From assembly GCF_015523155.1 (NCBI RefSeq), contig NZ_WAKW01000049.1, positions 1-54,559 of the forward strand: a DNA stretch of 54,559 bases. The letters are read 5' to 3'. Positions 39,979 through 52,307 of this stretch are shown one piece after another. The notes under the pieces are model-generated. The model saw only the letters and a program-made list of their open reading frames with translations. It did not search any database and was not told the DNA's origin. The DNA comes from Methanothermococcus sp. (lineage in GTDB: Archaea > AGJL01 > Methanococci > Methanococcales > Methanococcaceae). Positions within the stretch are counted from its first letter, which is position 1. Each line of letters begins with the position of its first letter. Made by a program: the position numbers and the translations under genes.

Positions 39979-41136
39979 TTAAATATAATTCCAAGAACCG
40001 CTTACTAAACCCTTTTGAGATAACTGCCCAAGAGCTCTCAAAGTCTTCCTATCCAACACAGTAGGTTTTTGATTTTCAAAGTATGTGCCCGGTAATGGCA
40101 TAAAGTAATGGGCATGAGCTCTCCCATTCTTTTTTATAATGTAGTGTAGGAGCTCCATGCTATCTTTTCTATGAAACTCATTTTCATTTGGAAATCCAAA
40201 TATGAAATCAACCTTTGGTATTAGATTGTAATCCCTGCATAAATCAACGGCGTTTAACACATCATCCACAGTATGCCCTCGCCTTATGTATCTCAGCATC
40301 TCATCACTACCGCTCTGAGCTCCGAAATGTAAAAACTTATTATCGCAGTATTTCACAATTAATTCAACGGTTTCTTTTGTAATAAATTCTGGTCTGACTT
40401 CTGATGGAAATGTTCCAAAAAATAATTTTCCTTTCCCTTCACTTAATTTTTTTAATAATTTTTCTAATTTTTCAATATTTGGTTTTGTTCCAGTCTTTGA
40501 GCCGTAGCAAAGAGCATTTGGACTTATTACTCGGGTATCTGTGTTCGGATTTGTAAGTTTTAAAATGCTTTCAATGCTTCTATGCCTAACCTTACCGCCG
40601 AATATTTGAGGAGTTTGACAAAATCTGCATTTATATGGGCATCCTCTTGTTATTTCAACTGGTGTTAAAGGCTCGATTTTTTCGAATTTATCTAAATTAT
40701 CAACTGGTTCCCCCATGATGATTTTTTCGTTTAGTTCCTTATGATTTGGTTTATTTTCCTTTATTCCATTTGTCTCTATTCCTTCCCCCAGTTTGTTTAT
40801 CAATTTAGGTAGGGTAATTTCCCCCTCTCCAACAATCACATAATCAAATCCCATTTTTATAGTATCGTTGGGAGCTCCTGTTGGGTGAGCTCCCCCTGCA
40901 ATTAAAATAGGTTTATTTGATTTAGTTAATTTTTTTAGTTTATTTATTTCTTTTATTTCCTGTTCTACATTATCTCGATTAAGGGTCATAAATGAATATA
41001 TTAATATATCTAAATTATTATTTTTAATATTGTTAATTATTTCTTCAAAATTTTTAAATAATTTTCCACCAATCAGTGGATATAATCGTGATATGCTGTA
41101 TTTATTTTTTGAATTTAATCTAAATCCAATATTCAT
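39979..41136 (-). CDS. B12-binding-domain radical SAM protein (MJ1487 family type)
   Basis: VEITRGCPYKCRFCQTPQIFG, LIAGGAHPTG, VIVGEGE, FGAQSGSDEMLRYIRRGH. Confidence 0.9.
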   Translation of the reverse strand: MNIGFRLNSKNKYSISRLYPLIGGKLFKNFEEIINNIKNNNLDILIYSFMTLNRDNVEQEIKEINKLKKLTKSNKPILIAGGAHPTGAPNDTIKMGFDYVIVGEGEITLPKLINKLGEGIETNGIKENKPNHKELNEKIIMGEPVDNLDKFEKIEPLTPVEITRGCPYKCRFCQTPQIFGGKVRHRSIESILKLTNPNTDTRVISPNALCYGSKTGTKPNIEKLEKLLKKLSEGKGKLFFGTFPSEVRPEFITKETVELIVKYCDNKFLHFGAQSGSDEMLRYIRRGHTVDDVLNAVDLCRDYNLIPKVDFIFGFPNENEFHRKDSMELLHYIIKKNGRAHAHYFMPLPGTYFENQKPTVLDRKTLRALGQLSQKGLVSGSWNYI

Positions 41137-41220
41137 AAAAACACCATTTTATGCAAAAAATAAAAGAAAAAAGATTTTTATAATATTTTATATTATTATG
41201 TTAAAAAATAAAAATTTAAA

Positions 41221-42225
41221 TTAACAAACTCTCGGAATAGGGTCGCCAATAGGAGTATCTACAATCCTTTTACCAACTATTGTTTCCATGATTACCTTGT
41301 TGTGTTCAGATACAACCTCACCAATTATTTGGGCATTTTTACCCAGCGGGTGAGCTCTTAAAACTTCCAATGCTTTTTCGGCATCTTCTTTTTTAACTGC
41401 CATTACAACCTTGCCTTCATTTGCCACAGTCATGGGGTCAATACCAAGTGCATCAGCTATTGACTGAACTTCGTCGCTAATAGGGATTTTTTCCTCATAA
41501 ATGTTTATCCCCAAACCGCTTTTTTCAGCCATCTCATTTAATGAATCGGCAAGCCCTCCCCTAGTTGGGTCCTTCATAGCATGAACCTCTATACCTGCAT
41601 CGAGAACCTTTTTTATAAGTTTATTCAGCGGTGCAACATCGGATTTTAAATTAGTTTCAAATTCAAACCCTTCTCTTGATAGGAGTATAGCCATACCATG
41701 TTCCCCAATATTTCCAGAGACAATGATTACATCCCCTTCTTTCATTCCTGAGTCTCTAATTGCTTTTCCTTTATCCACAATACCAATTCCAGCGGAGGAT
41801 ATTATTATATCATCAACATTTGACACCTTCGTATCTCCTGTGATTATCGGAGCTCCGGCTTCTTTACAAGTTTCGTTTATTGACTTCATTATTTTATCCA
41901 ATTTTTCTATGTCAAAACCTTCTGGAAGCACTATTGATAAGGACAGTGCAAGGGGTTCTGCACCCATAACTGATAAATCGTTTATTGTTCCGCAGACAGA
42001 GAGTTTTCCTATATCTCCACCTGGAAAGAATATTGGATTAATAGTATGCCCATCTACTGTAAAGACAATCTCTTTATCACCCAGTGGAATTGTGGCACCA
42101 TCGTCTAAATCTTTTAATCCTATTCCGCCATTTACTGAGGTATTTTCTAAATTATTTAATATGGTATTCTTAATTAAATCCTGCATAACTTTTCCGCCAG
42201 CACCATGCATTCTTGTTATTTTCAT
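41221..42225 (-). CDS. hypE: [NiFe]-hydrogenase maturation protein HypE
   Basis: HGAGGKVMQDLI, DDGATIPLGD, KDPTRGGLADSLNEMA, C-terminal PRVC. Confidence 0.97.
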   Translation of the reverse strand: MKITRMHGAGGKVMQDLIKNTILNNLENTSVNGGIGLKDLDDGATIPLGDKEIVFTVDGHTINPIFFPGGDIGKLSVCGTINDLSVMGAEPLALSLSIVLPEGFDIEKLDKIMKSINETCKEAGAPIITGDTKVSNVDDIIISSAGIGIVDKGKAIRDSGMKEGDVIIVSGNIGEHGMAILLSREGFEFETNLKSDVAPLNKLIKKVLDAGIEVHAMKDPTRGGLADSLNEMAEKSGLGINIYEEKIPISDEVQSIADALGIDPMTVANEGKVVMAVKKEDAEKALEVLRAHPLGKNAQIIGEVVSEHNKVIMETIVGKRIVDTPIGDPIPRVC

Positions 42226-42364
42226 AAAAAACCATCTCCTTTTTGAAAATAAATCCTATATAACCTTTATTTAGAAAATAATAATTAAAAAAATAAAATT
42301 AAAATTTATATAACTGTATAATAATGTTTAATTTTATATTTAATAATTTAATAATCTGCTCCTA

Positions 42365-42874
42365 TTATGATTTTTTTGATTTTAATATTTTAGGACCTCT
42401 CATAAGTGCAGTTAATCCAGTTCTTGCCATTTCTTTAATACCCAATGGTTTAACCAAATCAATAAATGCATTAATCTTATCTACATCCCCAGTAATTTCT
42501 ACGGTTAATGATTCAGAGCTTAAATCTACAATTTTTCCCCTAAATATATTTGCATATTGTATTACTTGTGATTTACTGCTTTCAGTTGGTGCATAAACTT
42601 TAATAAGGCATAATTCTCTTTCTACACATTTTTTGTCATCTAAATCACTTACTTTAATGACTTCTACAAGTTTATTAAGCTGTTTTACAACCTGTTCAAG
42701 AACTTTGTCATCCCCCTTAACTACAATAGTCATCCTAGCTATATTTGGGGAGTCTGTGGCACCAACTGTGATGCTTGAAATATTATACCATCTTCTTGTA
42801 AAAAGTCCGGCAATTCTTTGAAGCACCCCGGGATTATTTAAAACTAAAACTGAAATGATGTGAGTATGTTCCAT
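42365..42874 (-). CDS. ilvH: Acetolactate synthase small subunit (start adjusted to [14 protein letters not shown])
   Basis: [29 protein letters not shown] domain. Confidence 0.95.
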   Translation of the reverse strand: MEHTHIISVLVLNNPGVLQRIAGLFTRRWYNISSITVGATDSPNIARMTIVVKGDDKVLEQVVKQLNKLVEVIKVSDLDDKKCVERELCLIKVYAPTESSKSQVIQYANIFRGKIVDLSSESLTVEITGDVDKINAFIDLVKPLGIKEMARTGLTALMRGPKILKSKKS

Positions 42875-42993
42875 AAAACCACCATTCTTTCTGTTAATAT
42901 TATGTGGAAAGGGATATTGTAATATTATCATATATAATAAAGAAATAGAAATAAGAATATGAATATATGAATGCGTATAATTTATATAGAGTA

Positions 42994-44823
42994 TTAATTA
43001 GATGTATCTGCTGTTTCAGGCTCTGCCTGTTCATTTAATTTTATATTTTTAGAGGTAGTTTCCTCCTTTTTAGCTAAAAATCTTCTCTTTATTTCATCGA
43101 AGCATATTACCTTTTCATTAGGGTGTTCCCTGACAGGTTCAATAATATTTGTTAATTTACCTCCTGGCGGAACCATGGATAATGCCTCAGCAGGGTCGAT
43201 AATGAAATCAAGCAAATAAGGCTCATCGCTAACTATTGCCTCCCTAAGTGCCTCTTTTATTTCACCAGGTTTTGATATTCTAAGGGCCTTTATGCCAAAG
43301 CTCTCTGCAAGTTTTACAAAGTCAGGCGTGTCTCCAAAATTAACACTGCACTGTCTTTTTCCGTAGTATAAGTTCTGCCACTGATAAACCATTCCAAGGG
43401 TTCTGTTATCAAACAAACATATAACAACAGGTATCTGATAATCTGCAATTGTTCCGAGCTCTTGGCAGTTCATCATGAATCCACCATCACCGCTAACACA
43501 GATTACCTTGGAATCTGGTTTCGCTATTTTAGCACCAATTGCCGCAGGGAATCCAAAGCCCATTGTCCCTAAGCCACCAGATGATAAAAATGACCTTGGA
43601 GCGCATGATTTAAAGTAGTGTGCCATCCACATCTGGTTTTGCCCAACATCTGTGGTTATAATTGAATTTTTATTGAGATTTAAATCGTTTATAACATCCA
43701 TTAGTTCTTTTACTATTCTTTGAGGTTTAATGGGTGTATCATCGTAATCCATCTTAGGAATACTTGATTTTTTTAGGGATGCTACATATTCTATCCATTT
43801 TTTATTTGGTAGAATATCCTTTTTAAGAAAATGAATCAATATATCTTTTAAAACGATTTTTGCATCTCCAACAATTGGGACTTCAACTTTAACATTTTTT
43901 CCAATTTCCGCAGGGTCTATATCAATGTGTATAATTTTTGCATGTGGTGCAAAGCTTTTTATGTCTCCAGTTATCCTATCTGAGAATCTACATCCTATTG
44001 CTATTAAAACATCGCTTTCGGATACGCAGTAATTTGCAGCTTTTGTTCCATGCATGCCAACCATTCCAAGTGCCAATGGATGCTCCTCTGGAAAACTACC
44101 CTTTCCCATTAATGTTGTGCATACTGGAATGTTTGTGAGCTCTGCAAATTTCATGAGTTCAACTGTGGCATTTGCAATATTTACTCCACCACCTGCAATT
44201 ATTACAGGTCTTTTAGCCATTAATATCAAATTAACAGCTTTTTTAATCTGTCTTGGATGACCTATTGTGGTAGGTTTATACCCTACTAAGTTTATTTTAG
44301 AAGGTATTGGATGTTTATCCAAATCCAACTCCATTTCCTGAATATCTTTTGGTAAATCGATATGCACAGGTCCAGGTCTTCCTGTTTTTGCTATTTCAAA
44401 CGCTGCCCTAAATGTTTCAGGGATTTCCTCAGTTTTGCGAATTTGGAAATTATGTTTTACTATTGGCATAAAAAGTCCAAGTGCGTCAATTTCTTGAAAT
44501 GCGTCATTTCCTATTAATTTTGTGGGAACCTGTCCTGTAAGAGCCACAATAGGGGAGGAATCTGCATATGCCGTAGCTACACCAGTTACAAGATTGGTTG
44601 CACCAGGTCCTGAGGTTCCAATACATACTCCAACCTCTCCACTAGCCCTTGCATATCCATCTGCTGCATGAGCTGCTGCCTGTTCATGTCTCGTTAGTAT
44701 GTGTATGAAATCGCTGTCATATAGTGCATCATAAAAAGGTAATAATGCTCCGCCAGGATACCCAAAGAGAATATTAACTTTTTCTGCTTCAAGTGCTTTT
44801 ATCATTGCTTCTGCTCCTTTCAT
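42994..44823 (-). CDS. ilvB: Acetolactate synthase large subunit
   Basis: [40 protein letters not shown] (ThDP motif). Confidence 0.97.
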   Translation of the reverse strand: MKGAEAMIKALEAEKVNILFGYPGGALLPFYDALYDSDFIHILTRHEQAAAHAADGYARASGEVGVCIGTSGPGATNLVTGVATAYADSSPIVALTGQVPTKLIGNDAFQEIDALGLFMPIVKHNFQIRKTEEIPETFRAAFEIAKTGRPGPVHIDLPKDIQEMELDLDKHPIPSKINLVGYKPTTIGHPRQIKKAVNLILMAKRPVIIAGGGVNIANATVELMKFAELTNIPVCTTLMGKGSFPEEHPLALGMVGMHGTKAANYCVSESDVLIAIGCRFSDRITGDIKSFAPHAKIIHIDIDPAEIGKNVKVEVPIVGDAKIVLKDILIHFLKKDILPNKKWIEYVASLKKSSIPKMDYDDTPIKPQRIVKELMDVINDLNLNKNSIITTDVGQNQMWMAHYFKSCAPRSFLSSGGLGTMGFGFPAAIGAKIAKPDSKVICVSGDGGFMMNCQELGTIADYQIPVVICLFDNRTLGMVYQWQNLYYGKRQCSVNFGDTPDFVKLAESFGIKALRISKPGEIKEALREAIVSDEPYLLDFIIDPAEALSMVPPGGKLTNIIEPVREHPNEKVICFDEIKRRFLAKKEETTSKNIKLNEQAEPETADTSN

Positions 44824-45020
44824 AAAAAACCACCAAAAAATATTAACAAAATCTTTTAGATTTTGGTTTAATTCGTTTGAAAAGATAATTTTGAGTAGTA
44901 TAATAAATTAAATTAATATTATATAAATTTTTGTCTAATGAAATTTTAATAAAAAATAATAAAAAAGGAAAATTAAAGTTAATCCTTTATTTCGCAATTA
45001 AAAACTCATTTTTATATAAT

Positions 45021-46928
45021 TTATTTTATTCTAATGGCATCTAAATTCATAGGGGCTCTTGTTTCTTTCTTGAATAATTTATATGCTGTGCTTGCCAAAT
45101 CTACACATTTTGAAGCTTCACCATGAACAGTGAGTATTCTTTCAGGCGTAGGTTTGAGTTTTCTTAAATATTTTATAAGCTGTTTTCTGTCGCTATGTCC
45201 TGAGAATCCTTCCAGTGTATAGACGCTTAAATTTACCTTTATAGCTTTTGATTTTCCATTTCTGTTCATTATAGGGATTTCACGCCATCCCCTTTGAATC
45301 TTTCTTCCAAGGGTGCCTTCTGCCTGATAACCTACAAATACTATGGCATTTTTCTCGTCATCTGCAAGGGATTTGAAGTATTCTACACTTGGACCTCCGC
45401 TAAGCATACCTGATGTAGTTAATATTACACAAGGTTCATCACTATCAATTATATTTCTCCTGTTGTTTGTGTTTTTTACCTTTCTAAATACCTCCGATAA
45501 AAATGGATTGTCTCCTTCGTGGAAAATTCTGTTTCTTATGTTTTTTGAAAGATATTCGGGATATGCCGTATGAATTGCAGTAGCCTCCCAAATCATACCA
45601 TCCAAATAAACTGGGGCATTGAATATGCCTTGATTGTACCCTTCCTCCAAAACAAGCATGAGCTCCTGGGCCCTCCCTATACCAAACACTGGAATTATTA
45701 CCTTACCTTTTCTTTTTATGGTCTCTGCAACAACATTCAAAAACTCTTTTTCCGTTTCTGCCCTATCCGGAAGCACATCATCGTATCCACCGTATGTAGA
45801 TTCTATTATGATGGTTTCTAATCGTGGAAACTGGCATACTGCTGGCTCCAACAGTCTGGATGCCTCGAATTTTATATCTCCAGTATATGCAACATTATAT
45901 AATCCATCTCCTATATGGCAGTGAGCTATTGCAGAACCTAATATATGTCCTGCATTGTGCATTGTTAATTTTATGGCAGGTGCAATATCCGTAGTTACTC
46001 CATAATCTATTGGTATGGTGTGTTTCACACATTTTTTAATATCTTTTGATGAATAGGGTATCACCTTACCTTCTTTTTCTGCAATATCTAAATAATCCTT
46101 CTGCAATAGAGTCATCAAATCCCTCGTAGGTCTTGAACAATAAACAGGACCGTCATAGCCATACCTAAAAAGCCCCGGAACAAATCCACAATGGTCTAAA
46201 TGAGCATGAGTAATTACCACTGCGTCGATTTCCTCTATTGAAAATTCTGGGGCATCAAAATGTGGAAATGCCTTATCTCCTTCAACTGCAACATTTATTC
46301 CACAATCTATTAAAATCCTACTTTCAGGGGTTTGAAGATAATTACAGGTTCTTCCAACTTCACGAGCCCCCCCTAAAAAAGACATCCTTATCCAACAATC
46401 TTCTCTTAATTTAACATCTCGATGTATTCTTCGACCTATCTTTCTTAGAATTTCTTTTACATCAGTCCTTTCCCTATAAAGAGTAGCTCTTATTGCCTTA
46501 ATAGTTTCAGATGCTATTGGTGGAGTTCTTACAGGTTTAGGTGCCCATTTTATTGATTTTTTTATTTCTTCCAGTGTGCTACCTTCTTTTCCAATTACCA
46601 ATCCAGGTTTTTTTGATTCTATTATTACCTCGCCTGTATTTGCATCAAATATACAGTTGGTTATTTCAGCATCCTCTGGAACGATTTCTAAAATTTTATT
46701 CTTCGCAATATCCGGTTCCATTAAAACAGATGGGTCAGGTCTTATGGATATCCTTTTTCTGAAGATTCTTGCAAGTTCTTTAACAAAAGAATTGGAAAAT
46801 ATCTCGGGATTCTTTGCATATATTACTACCTCAGGACCTTCAAACTGCACATCTGTAATTGCTGCGTTTCCAGGTGAGTTTTTTATTACATACTGTTTTA
46901 TCTCGTTTAAAATGTCTTCTGCTGACAA
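45021..46928 (-). CDS. Beta-CASP ribonuclease aCPSF1 (archaeal transcription termination factor, KH domains)
   Basis: N-terminal KH region, VITHAHLDHCGF, YTGDIKFE, STYGG, TTSGMLSGGPSVEYF, HGEASK. Confidence 0.96.
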   Translation of the reverse strand: MSAEDILNEIKQYVIKNSPGNAAITDVQFEGPEVVIYAKNPEIFSNSFVKELARIFRKRISIRPDPSVLMEPDIAKNKILEIVPEDAEITNCIFDANTGEVIIESKKPGLVIGKEGSTLEEIKKSIKWAPKPVRTPPIASETIKAIRATLYRERTDVKEILRKIGRRIHRDVKLREDCWIRMSFLGGAREVGRTCNYLQTPESRILIDCGINVAVEGDKAFPHFDAPEFSIEEIDAVVITHAHLDHCGFVPGLFRYGYDGPVYCSRPTRDLMTLLQKDYLDIAEKEGKVIPYSSKDIKKCVKHTIPIDYGVTTDIAPAIKLTMHNAGHILGSAIAHCHIGDGLYNVAYTGDIKFEASRLLEPAVCQFPRLETIIIESTYGGYDDVLPDRAETEKEFLNVVAETIKRKGKVIIPVFGIGRAQELMLVLEEGYNQGIFNAPVYLDGMIWEATAIHTAYPEYLSKNIRNRIFHEGDNPFLSEVFRKVKNTNNRRNIIDSDEPCVILTTSGMLSGGPSVEYFKSLADDEKNAIVFVGYQAEGTLGRKIQRGWREIPIMNRNGKSKAIKVNLSVYTLEGFSGHSDRKQLIKYLRKLKPTPERILTVHGEASKCVDLASTAYKLFKKETRAPMNLDAIRIK

Positions 46929-47000
46929 AATAGACCCTCCTATTAAAATTATAAATTAAATTCTGTTAAATTAAAATTAATAAAAATATTTTAACACTTA

Positions 47001-47045
47001 AAACCAAGCTTTTACATTTTTATACGAATACTTAAAGCATGGTTT
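47001..47045. repeat. Imperfect inverted repeat in psmB-aCPSF1 intergenic region
   Basis: AAACCAAGCTTT ... AAAGCATGGTTT, 21-nt loop, one mismatch. Confidence 0.7.
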
Positions 47046-47249
47046 AAATATCTCATTTAAAAATCTTTCCGATTTACTCACTTCGTTCGTAAATAATAAT
47101 AAAAAAATAATAATTTCATAATGCCTATAAAATTATTTATATTTAGTTTTGGGTTATAAAAACCAAAAGGTTTTATAAAAAATTTAATTTTTATATATAG
47201 AAAATAATTAATTTAGAAATAAGTTTTTTTATTTATTTCTATCTCATAT

Positions 47250-47915
47250 TTATTTTCTTCTTTTACTTTTTATTTTTTCCACCATGTCTTCGATTTCTTC
47301 ATTCGGATAGATTTTTACTCCATTTTTATCAATTACTGCGAGAGAAACACCATTTCCAGAATATGCATCTCTCTCCATGGCGGATACGAGTGCTTTAACT
47401 GCAAGTTCTTTTCCTTTGTTTAATGTCATATCTTTTTTATACTCTGCCTCTAAAACACCGAGGGCAGTAGGAGACCCAGAACCGGTGGCAGTAAATGAAG
47501 TTTCTTCATTTAATCCTCCAACAGGGTCAAGTGAAAATAATTCTGGACCGTGGAGGTTATCGTATCCACCAATTACCAATTGAGTTAAAAAAGGAAAATG
47601 TCTATTTCCATGCAATATGTTACTCAGCAATGTTGCGCAGGAATGTGGAGGCATGTAGTTTCCAGTTCTCATCTTGTATATTTTGGTTTCTGCGGAGATT
47701 AGTCTAACAAGTGATTGGGCATCTCCAACACTTCCTGCTATGGTCATTGCTATGTAGTCATCTATCTTATATAACTTTTTCGCTTCTTTGTCTGCTATAA
47801 GATTCCCCATTGTAGCTCTTTTATCAGTTGCCAATACTACACCGTCTTTGCATATCATTCCTATTGTGGTAGTCCCCTTCATGTATTCTTTATAGTGGTC
47901 GTTGGTTGCTATCAT
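47250..47915 (-). CDS. psmB: Proteasome beta subunit
   Basis: [46 protein letters not shown]. Confidence 0.97.
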   Translation of the reverse strand: MIATNDHYKEYMKGTTTIGMICKDGVVLATDKRATMGNLIADKEAKKLYKIDDYIAMTIAGSVGDAQSLVRLISAETKIYKMRTGNYMPPHSCATLLSNILHGNRHFPFLTQLVIGGYDNLHGPELFSLDPVGGLNEETSFTATGSGSPTALGVLEAEYKKDMTLNKGKELAVKALVSAMERDAYSGNGVSLAVIDKNGVKIYPNEEIEDMVEKIKSKRRK

Positions 47916-48062
47916 ATAAAATCCTCCTAAATTTAATAGTTATAAGATTATTAAAAAAGTAATTATTTATTATTTATTTTTATCTTTTATATACTTTTAA
48001 CATTTATTTTACTTATTATTTAAATTTTTATTTTAATTTTATTTTATTTTATCATTATATTA

Positions 48063-48446
48063 TTAATCATACTTATCTCCAACAATGTCTATTTTGTTAT
48101 TTTCTAAATCAATTTTATAGTGGAAACAGGTGTAATATCCCTCATGACATGCCCAGCCTGTCTGTTCAACAACAAACAATAAAGCATCTCCATCACAATC
48201 CTTATAAATTTCTTTAACTTTTTGCACATTTCCACTTTCTTCCCCTTTTTTCCAAAGTTTTTGCCTGCTGGTTGAGTAGTAGTGCATATATCCTGTTTCA
48301 AGGGTCTTTTTTAAAGATTCTTCATCCATAAATGCCGTCATTAAAACATTTTTTTCTTCATCTGTGGCTATGGCAATCAATAGTCTTTTTCCATCTATAT
48401 TTCTAAATTTTAGGTTTAAATTTTCAATTATTGGATCTATGTTCAT
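48063..48446 (-). CDS. hisI: Phosphoribosyl-AMP cyclohydrolase
   Basis: [66 protein letters not shown]. Confidence 0.97.
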   Translation of the reverse strand: MNIDPIIENLNLKFRNIDGKRLLIAIATDEEKNVLMTAFMDEESLKKTLETGYMHYYSTSRQKLWKKGEESGNVQKVKEIYKDCDGDALLFVVEQTGWACHEGYYTCFHYKIDLENNKIDIVGDKYD

Positions 48447-48482
48447 AATAACACCTTAATGTATATTATTTTAATTATTTTT

Positions 48483-49655
48483 TTATTTTTTATATTTTTT
48501 CGATAATACATTAACTATTTTTTTAAGGGTTTCTTTATCGACACAATCGCCATGGACAAATTTAACGAAATCATGGATTATCCTTTTTGCAAAAACCTCT
48601 GAAAATTTTTCTAAAACTTTTTCCGGCTCTTTTCCGTTTTCCATCATTTTCAGTGCTTTTTCAACCTCCTTTTTCCTTATATGTTCAATATAATTATCGT
48701 AATCTTTTATGATGTCCTCAACATTAAGTTTCTTCAACTGCTTTAAAAGAATCCTGAGCTCATCCTCAATAATAGTTTCAACAATAGGTATTTCATTTTT
48801 TCTCTTTTTTAGGTTCTCATCAGATACTAATCTTAAATCGTCAATGGTGTATAATATAATATTTGGGAGCTCCCTAACATTATCATCTACATCCCTAGGG
48901 TTTGCAATATCTACAATTATCTTTTTTCCTTCAATGTCTTTAAGATTTGATTTATCCAATATGTGGTGTGGAGAAGCCGTGGCACAGATAATTATATCGC
49001 TGAAGTTCAATGCCTCTTTAAGTTTGTCGAAATGAACTGCCATTCCTTTTAACTCGTTTGCAAGTCGTTCTGCTCTTTCATAAGTCCTGTTTGCAACCAC
49101 TATTGCCTTTGTATTTTTTTCAATCAATGCCTTTGCCACAAGCGTTCCTATTTCACCTGCTCCTATAACCAGTATATTTTTATTTTTCAGACCCACGGTT
49201 TTTTCAACGAGCTCGACAGCAGCACTGCCTATGGACACCCCCCCTTTGTTTATTTTTGTTTCTCGTCTAGCTCTCTGACCCACATGTATAGCCTTTAAAA
49301 ATATGGTATCTAAGTATCTTGTAGTTTTTCCATGTTTTTTTGCATTGTAATGACTTTTTTTAATCTGGCCGATAATTTGGTCTTCACCAACAATCATGGA
49401 TTCAAGTCCTGATGCTGTTCTTAAAAGGTGAAGTATAGCATCGCCGTCTTTTAAAATATCAAATCCTTTAAAATCATCATTTAAATTATTCAAATCTATA
49501 TTGGAACAGGAGTTATCGAAATATATTTCGATTCTATTGCAGGTTTGAAGCAAAATACAGTTGTCATATTTTTTGTAGAATTCCTCTTCATCAAACCTTA
49601 ATTTTTCGAGCTCTGAAACAGGATACTTTTTATAATCTGCCATAAATAACAGCAT
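48483..49655 (-). CDS. hemA: Glutamyl-tRNA reductase
   Basis: [43 protein letters not shown]. Confidence 0.97.
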   Translation of the reverse strand: MLLFMADYKKYPVSELEKLRFDEEEFYKKYDNCILLQTCNRIEIYFDNSCSNIDLNNLNDDFKGFDILKDGDAILHLLRTASGLESMIVGEDQIIGQIKKSHYNAKKHGKTTRYLDTIFLKAIHVGQRARRETKINKGGVSIGSAAVELVEKTVGLKNKNILVIGAGEIGTLVAKALIEKNTKAIVVANRTYERAERLANELKGMAVHFDKLKEALNFSDIIICATASPHHILDKSNLKDIEGKKIIVDIANPRDVDDNVRELPNIILYTIDDLRLVSDENLKKRKNEIPIVETIIEDELRILLKQLKKLNVEDIIKDYDNYIEHIRKKEVEKALKMMENGKEPEKVLEKFSEVFAKRIIHDFVKFVHGDCVDKETLKKIVNVLSKKYKK

Positions 49656-49669
49656 AATTACACCAATTT

Positions 49670-50305
49670 CTATTTGTATTTATCAATTAATTCTAAAAAT
49701 TCTCTTTTAAAATCTTCATTTTTAAACACTTCTTCAAGAATCTTTTTTCTATCCTTCTGTAAAGAAATATTGTTTTTCAAAAAATCCCTTAAATTGTTTT
49801 GAATAAGTATTTCATATTCGTGATTCTTTAAATAGTTTTCAACAAGTTTTCTTATATTTTTTGCTATCAATGGACTTTTTCCTTCTGTATATACTGTAAA
49901 ATATACTCCATCTACATTACAGTAGGCAGGTATTATTATATTAATATCCTTTTCAAAAGTAGACGAGCTGATGAATTTGTTTAATTTTTTTGAAATATTG
50001 ACTATTCGTTTATTGTTTTTCTCATCAATTGCAGTAATAATAAAATCATATTTTTGAATAGTATCTTTTAAATCATCATCCAACATATTGTTTATATCGC
50101 AAATTATAAATTCAACATTTCTATAATTATTTTCATATTTATTGATTTCCCCTCGACCAATATATTTTGTGTATATGGTTATTTTATCAGGATTTGCATG
50201 TAAAATTTTATTAAATCTTCTCTTCCCAACATCTCCAAATCCAAAAATACAGACTTTAAATCCTTTTAAATCAACGAATAGTGGTATCATATTATCTTTT
50301 TTCAT
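49670..50305 (-). CDS. Siroheme-synthase-like precorrin-2 dehydrogenase (Met8/CysG N-domain)
   Basis: [58 protein letters not shown]. Confidence 0.88.
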   Translation of the reverse strand: MKKDNMIPLFVDLKGFKVCIFGFGDVGKRRFNKILHANPDKITIYTKYIGRGEINKYENNYRNVEFIICDINNMLDDDLKDTIQKYDFIITAIDEKNNKRIVNISKKLNKFISSSTFEKDINIIIPAYCNVDGVYFTVYTEGKSPLIAKNIRKLVENYLKNHEYEILIQNNLRDFLKNNISLQKDRKKILEEVFKNEDFKREFLELIDKYK

Positions 50306-50405
50306 TAATTTTTATTATTATTTTTAATTATTTTTATTAATCTTTTAAATTACATATTTTTAATTATTTTTTTATTTTTTTATTCATGGTTATTTTACTT
50401 CATTG

Positions 50406-51488
50406 CTATTTATTCAGCAGTTCCTTATAAATTCCATCTATCCTTTTTGCAGTTTCTTTCCATGAAAATCTTTTTGAAAATTTTTTCCCGTTTTCACCCA
50501 TTTTTTTCCTTAAATCCTTATCATCAATTAAAATGTTTATTTTTTCCCTCAACATATTTGGATTTTTTGGTTCAACTAAAAAACCGTTGTAATTGTCCTT
50601 GATTAATTCAGAAATTCCTCCAACATTTGTTCCAATCGTGGCTTTTCCCGATGCCATGGCTTCAAGCAATACCATTCCAAGACCTTCTGAAATAGAAGGA
50701 AGCACTAAAAAACTGCATTTTTTAATATATTCAGAAACTTCTTTCTGGTTCTTTTTTCCAAGAAGTTCAATATTAGATATATTTTCTTTATCAATTCTGT
50801 TTTTAACAGCGTCGAATAAAACACCATCCCCAATGAGTTTAAAATTAAAGTCAATATCTTTAACTGCATCAATTAAAATATCAATGCCTTTTTGTGGAAC
50901 AAAGGAACCAACAAAAAGTCCATAATTTTCATCCTTATTGATGTCATAAAATAAATCAAAATCCACGCCGTTATAAACCACTTCTGTTTTATTTCGATAG
51001 GATTTTGGCAGTTGATTTTTTAAAAATTCGCTCACGCAGATGATTTTATCGCAGTTTTTAATGGCATAATTGAAAAATAGTTTTCCCACAGGATTTTTTG
51101 ATAGTTTTAATACATCGCTTCCGTGAAGTGTTAGTATGTGGGGGATGTTATATTTGTTTCTTAATAGAGCCCCTACAACACCCTGGGGAAATGCGTAATG
51201 GCTATGAATCATATCAATATCCATATCATTTAATAACTCTTTTCCAATTTCATATCCTCTGTGAGCATAACTTATTCCCCGAAGTTTTGGAATGTAAGGA
51301 ACCTCATGTATATGAATATTGGTAAAACTATTATAATTGTTATTATTATCATCCATCTCTTTTGATTTATAATTTAAAATATGAAATTCATAATCTCCAA
51401 GATTATTTAAGTTATTTATTATATTTTCAACATGAAAGGTGATTCCCCCTATATACGGATGAAATATTGTAGGCATAAGTATTTTCAT
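50406..51488 (-). CDS. GT4-family glycosyltransferase
   Basis: HPYIGGITFHVENII, HILTLHGSDV, LLPSISEGLGMVLLEAMASGKATIGTNVGGISEL. Confidence 0.9.
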   Translation of the reverse strand: MKILMPTIFHPYIGGITFHVENIINNLNNLGDYEFHILNYKSKEMDDNNNNYNSFTNIHIHEVPYIPKLRGISYAHRGYEIGKELLNDMDIDMIHSHYAFPQGVVGALLRNKYNIPHILTLHGSDVLKLSKNPVGKLFFNYAIKNCDKIICVSEFLKNQLPKSYRNKTEVVYNGVDFDLFYDINKDENYGLFVGSFVPQKGIDILIDAVKDIDFNFKLIGDGVLFDAVKNRIDKENISNIELLGKKNQKEVSEYIKKCSFLVLPSISEGLGMVLLEAMASGKATIGTNVGGISELIKDNYNGFLVEPKNPNMLREKINILIDDKDLRKKMGENGKKFSKRFSWKETAKRIDGIYKELLNK

Positions 51489-51571
51489 ATTATCCCCATT
51501 ATTGAAATAAAAAAATAAAAATAAAAATATGTCTTGACATAAAATATACTATAATACCATATTGATAAATA

Positions 51572-52174
51572 TTAGTGTTCTATATGTTGGTGTTCTTTCC
51601 ATTTAACAAATAAATAGTATTTTTGTGGTTCTTTTAACTCTTCTTCTATCCTTTTTGCAATGGCATCCAGTAAATTTCTATGCACTCTCTTTTCAACATC
51701 TTCAAAACTTTCAAATGGTTTTACCTCCCTTTCCTCAATTATTTTCCACATGGTAGTTTTACCAATACCTGGAAGGAGTTGAAGAGAATGCATTTTGTTT
51801 GTTATTGGTTCGCATTCATTTATAAATTGGATGAATCGTTTTTCATTCCTTTTAATTGCTTCTTTTATAACATAGAATAACTCTGTTTTTGCCGTAGGTG
51901 TTAATTCTTCATATTTTAACATTCTTGAAATATATTCTACCTTATCTCTCTTACCTTTTCCAATATAAACCCTCTCCGCCAATTCAACAGTTTTGCCATC
52001 TTTTAACACCAACTCCATTAATACAAATTGTTTTTCACCAAAAGCCTGTGCAATAGGCTTTCGTTGATGAAGTGGTCTTTTGTCCTTTGGATACCCATAT
52101 TCAAGAAAATCTAAAACATAGGCGTAGCTCTCAAACTTTCTCTTTTTAGATGTATGTCCTCTCATATTATGCAC
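51572..52174 (-). CDS. DUF655 family archaeal protein
   Basis: ESYAYVLDFLEYGYPKDKR, LQLLPGIGKTTMWKIIEEREVKPFESFEDV (HhH). Confidence 0.88.
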   Translation of the reverse strand: MHNMRGHTSKKRKFESYAYVLDFLEYGYPKDKRPLHQRKPIAQAFGEKQFVLMELVLKDGKTVELAERVYIGKGKRDKVEYISRMLKYEELTPTAKTELFYVIKEAIKRNEKRFIQFINECEPITNKMHSLQLLPGIGKTTMWKIIEEREVKPFESFEDVEKRVHRNLLDAIAKRIEEELKEPQKYYLFVKWKEHQHIEH

Positions 52175-52307
52175 CCTGTAAATTAAAAAAATTGTGGAAT
52201 TAAAAATTTAAATTGTCTTTAATTATATAATGTATATATTAATAGAATAAAAACATATTGATTTAAAACAGATATGAAAAAAGTTTTATTTAATAAAAAA
52301 AATTTTA

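Noticed and set aside
49670-50305. Met8-like gene next to hemA as a novel operon
   Set aside because: Tetrapyrrole biosynthesis genes of this kind are commonly adjacent; ordinary arrangement.
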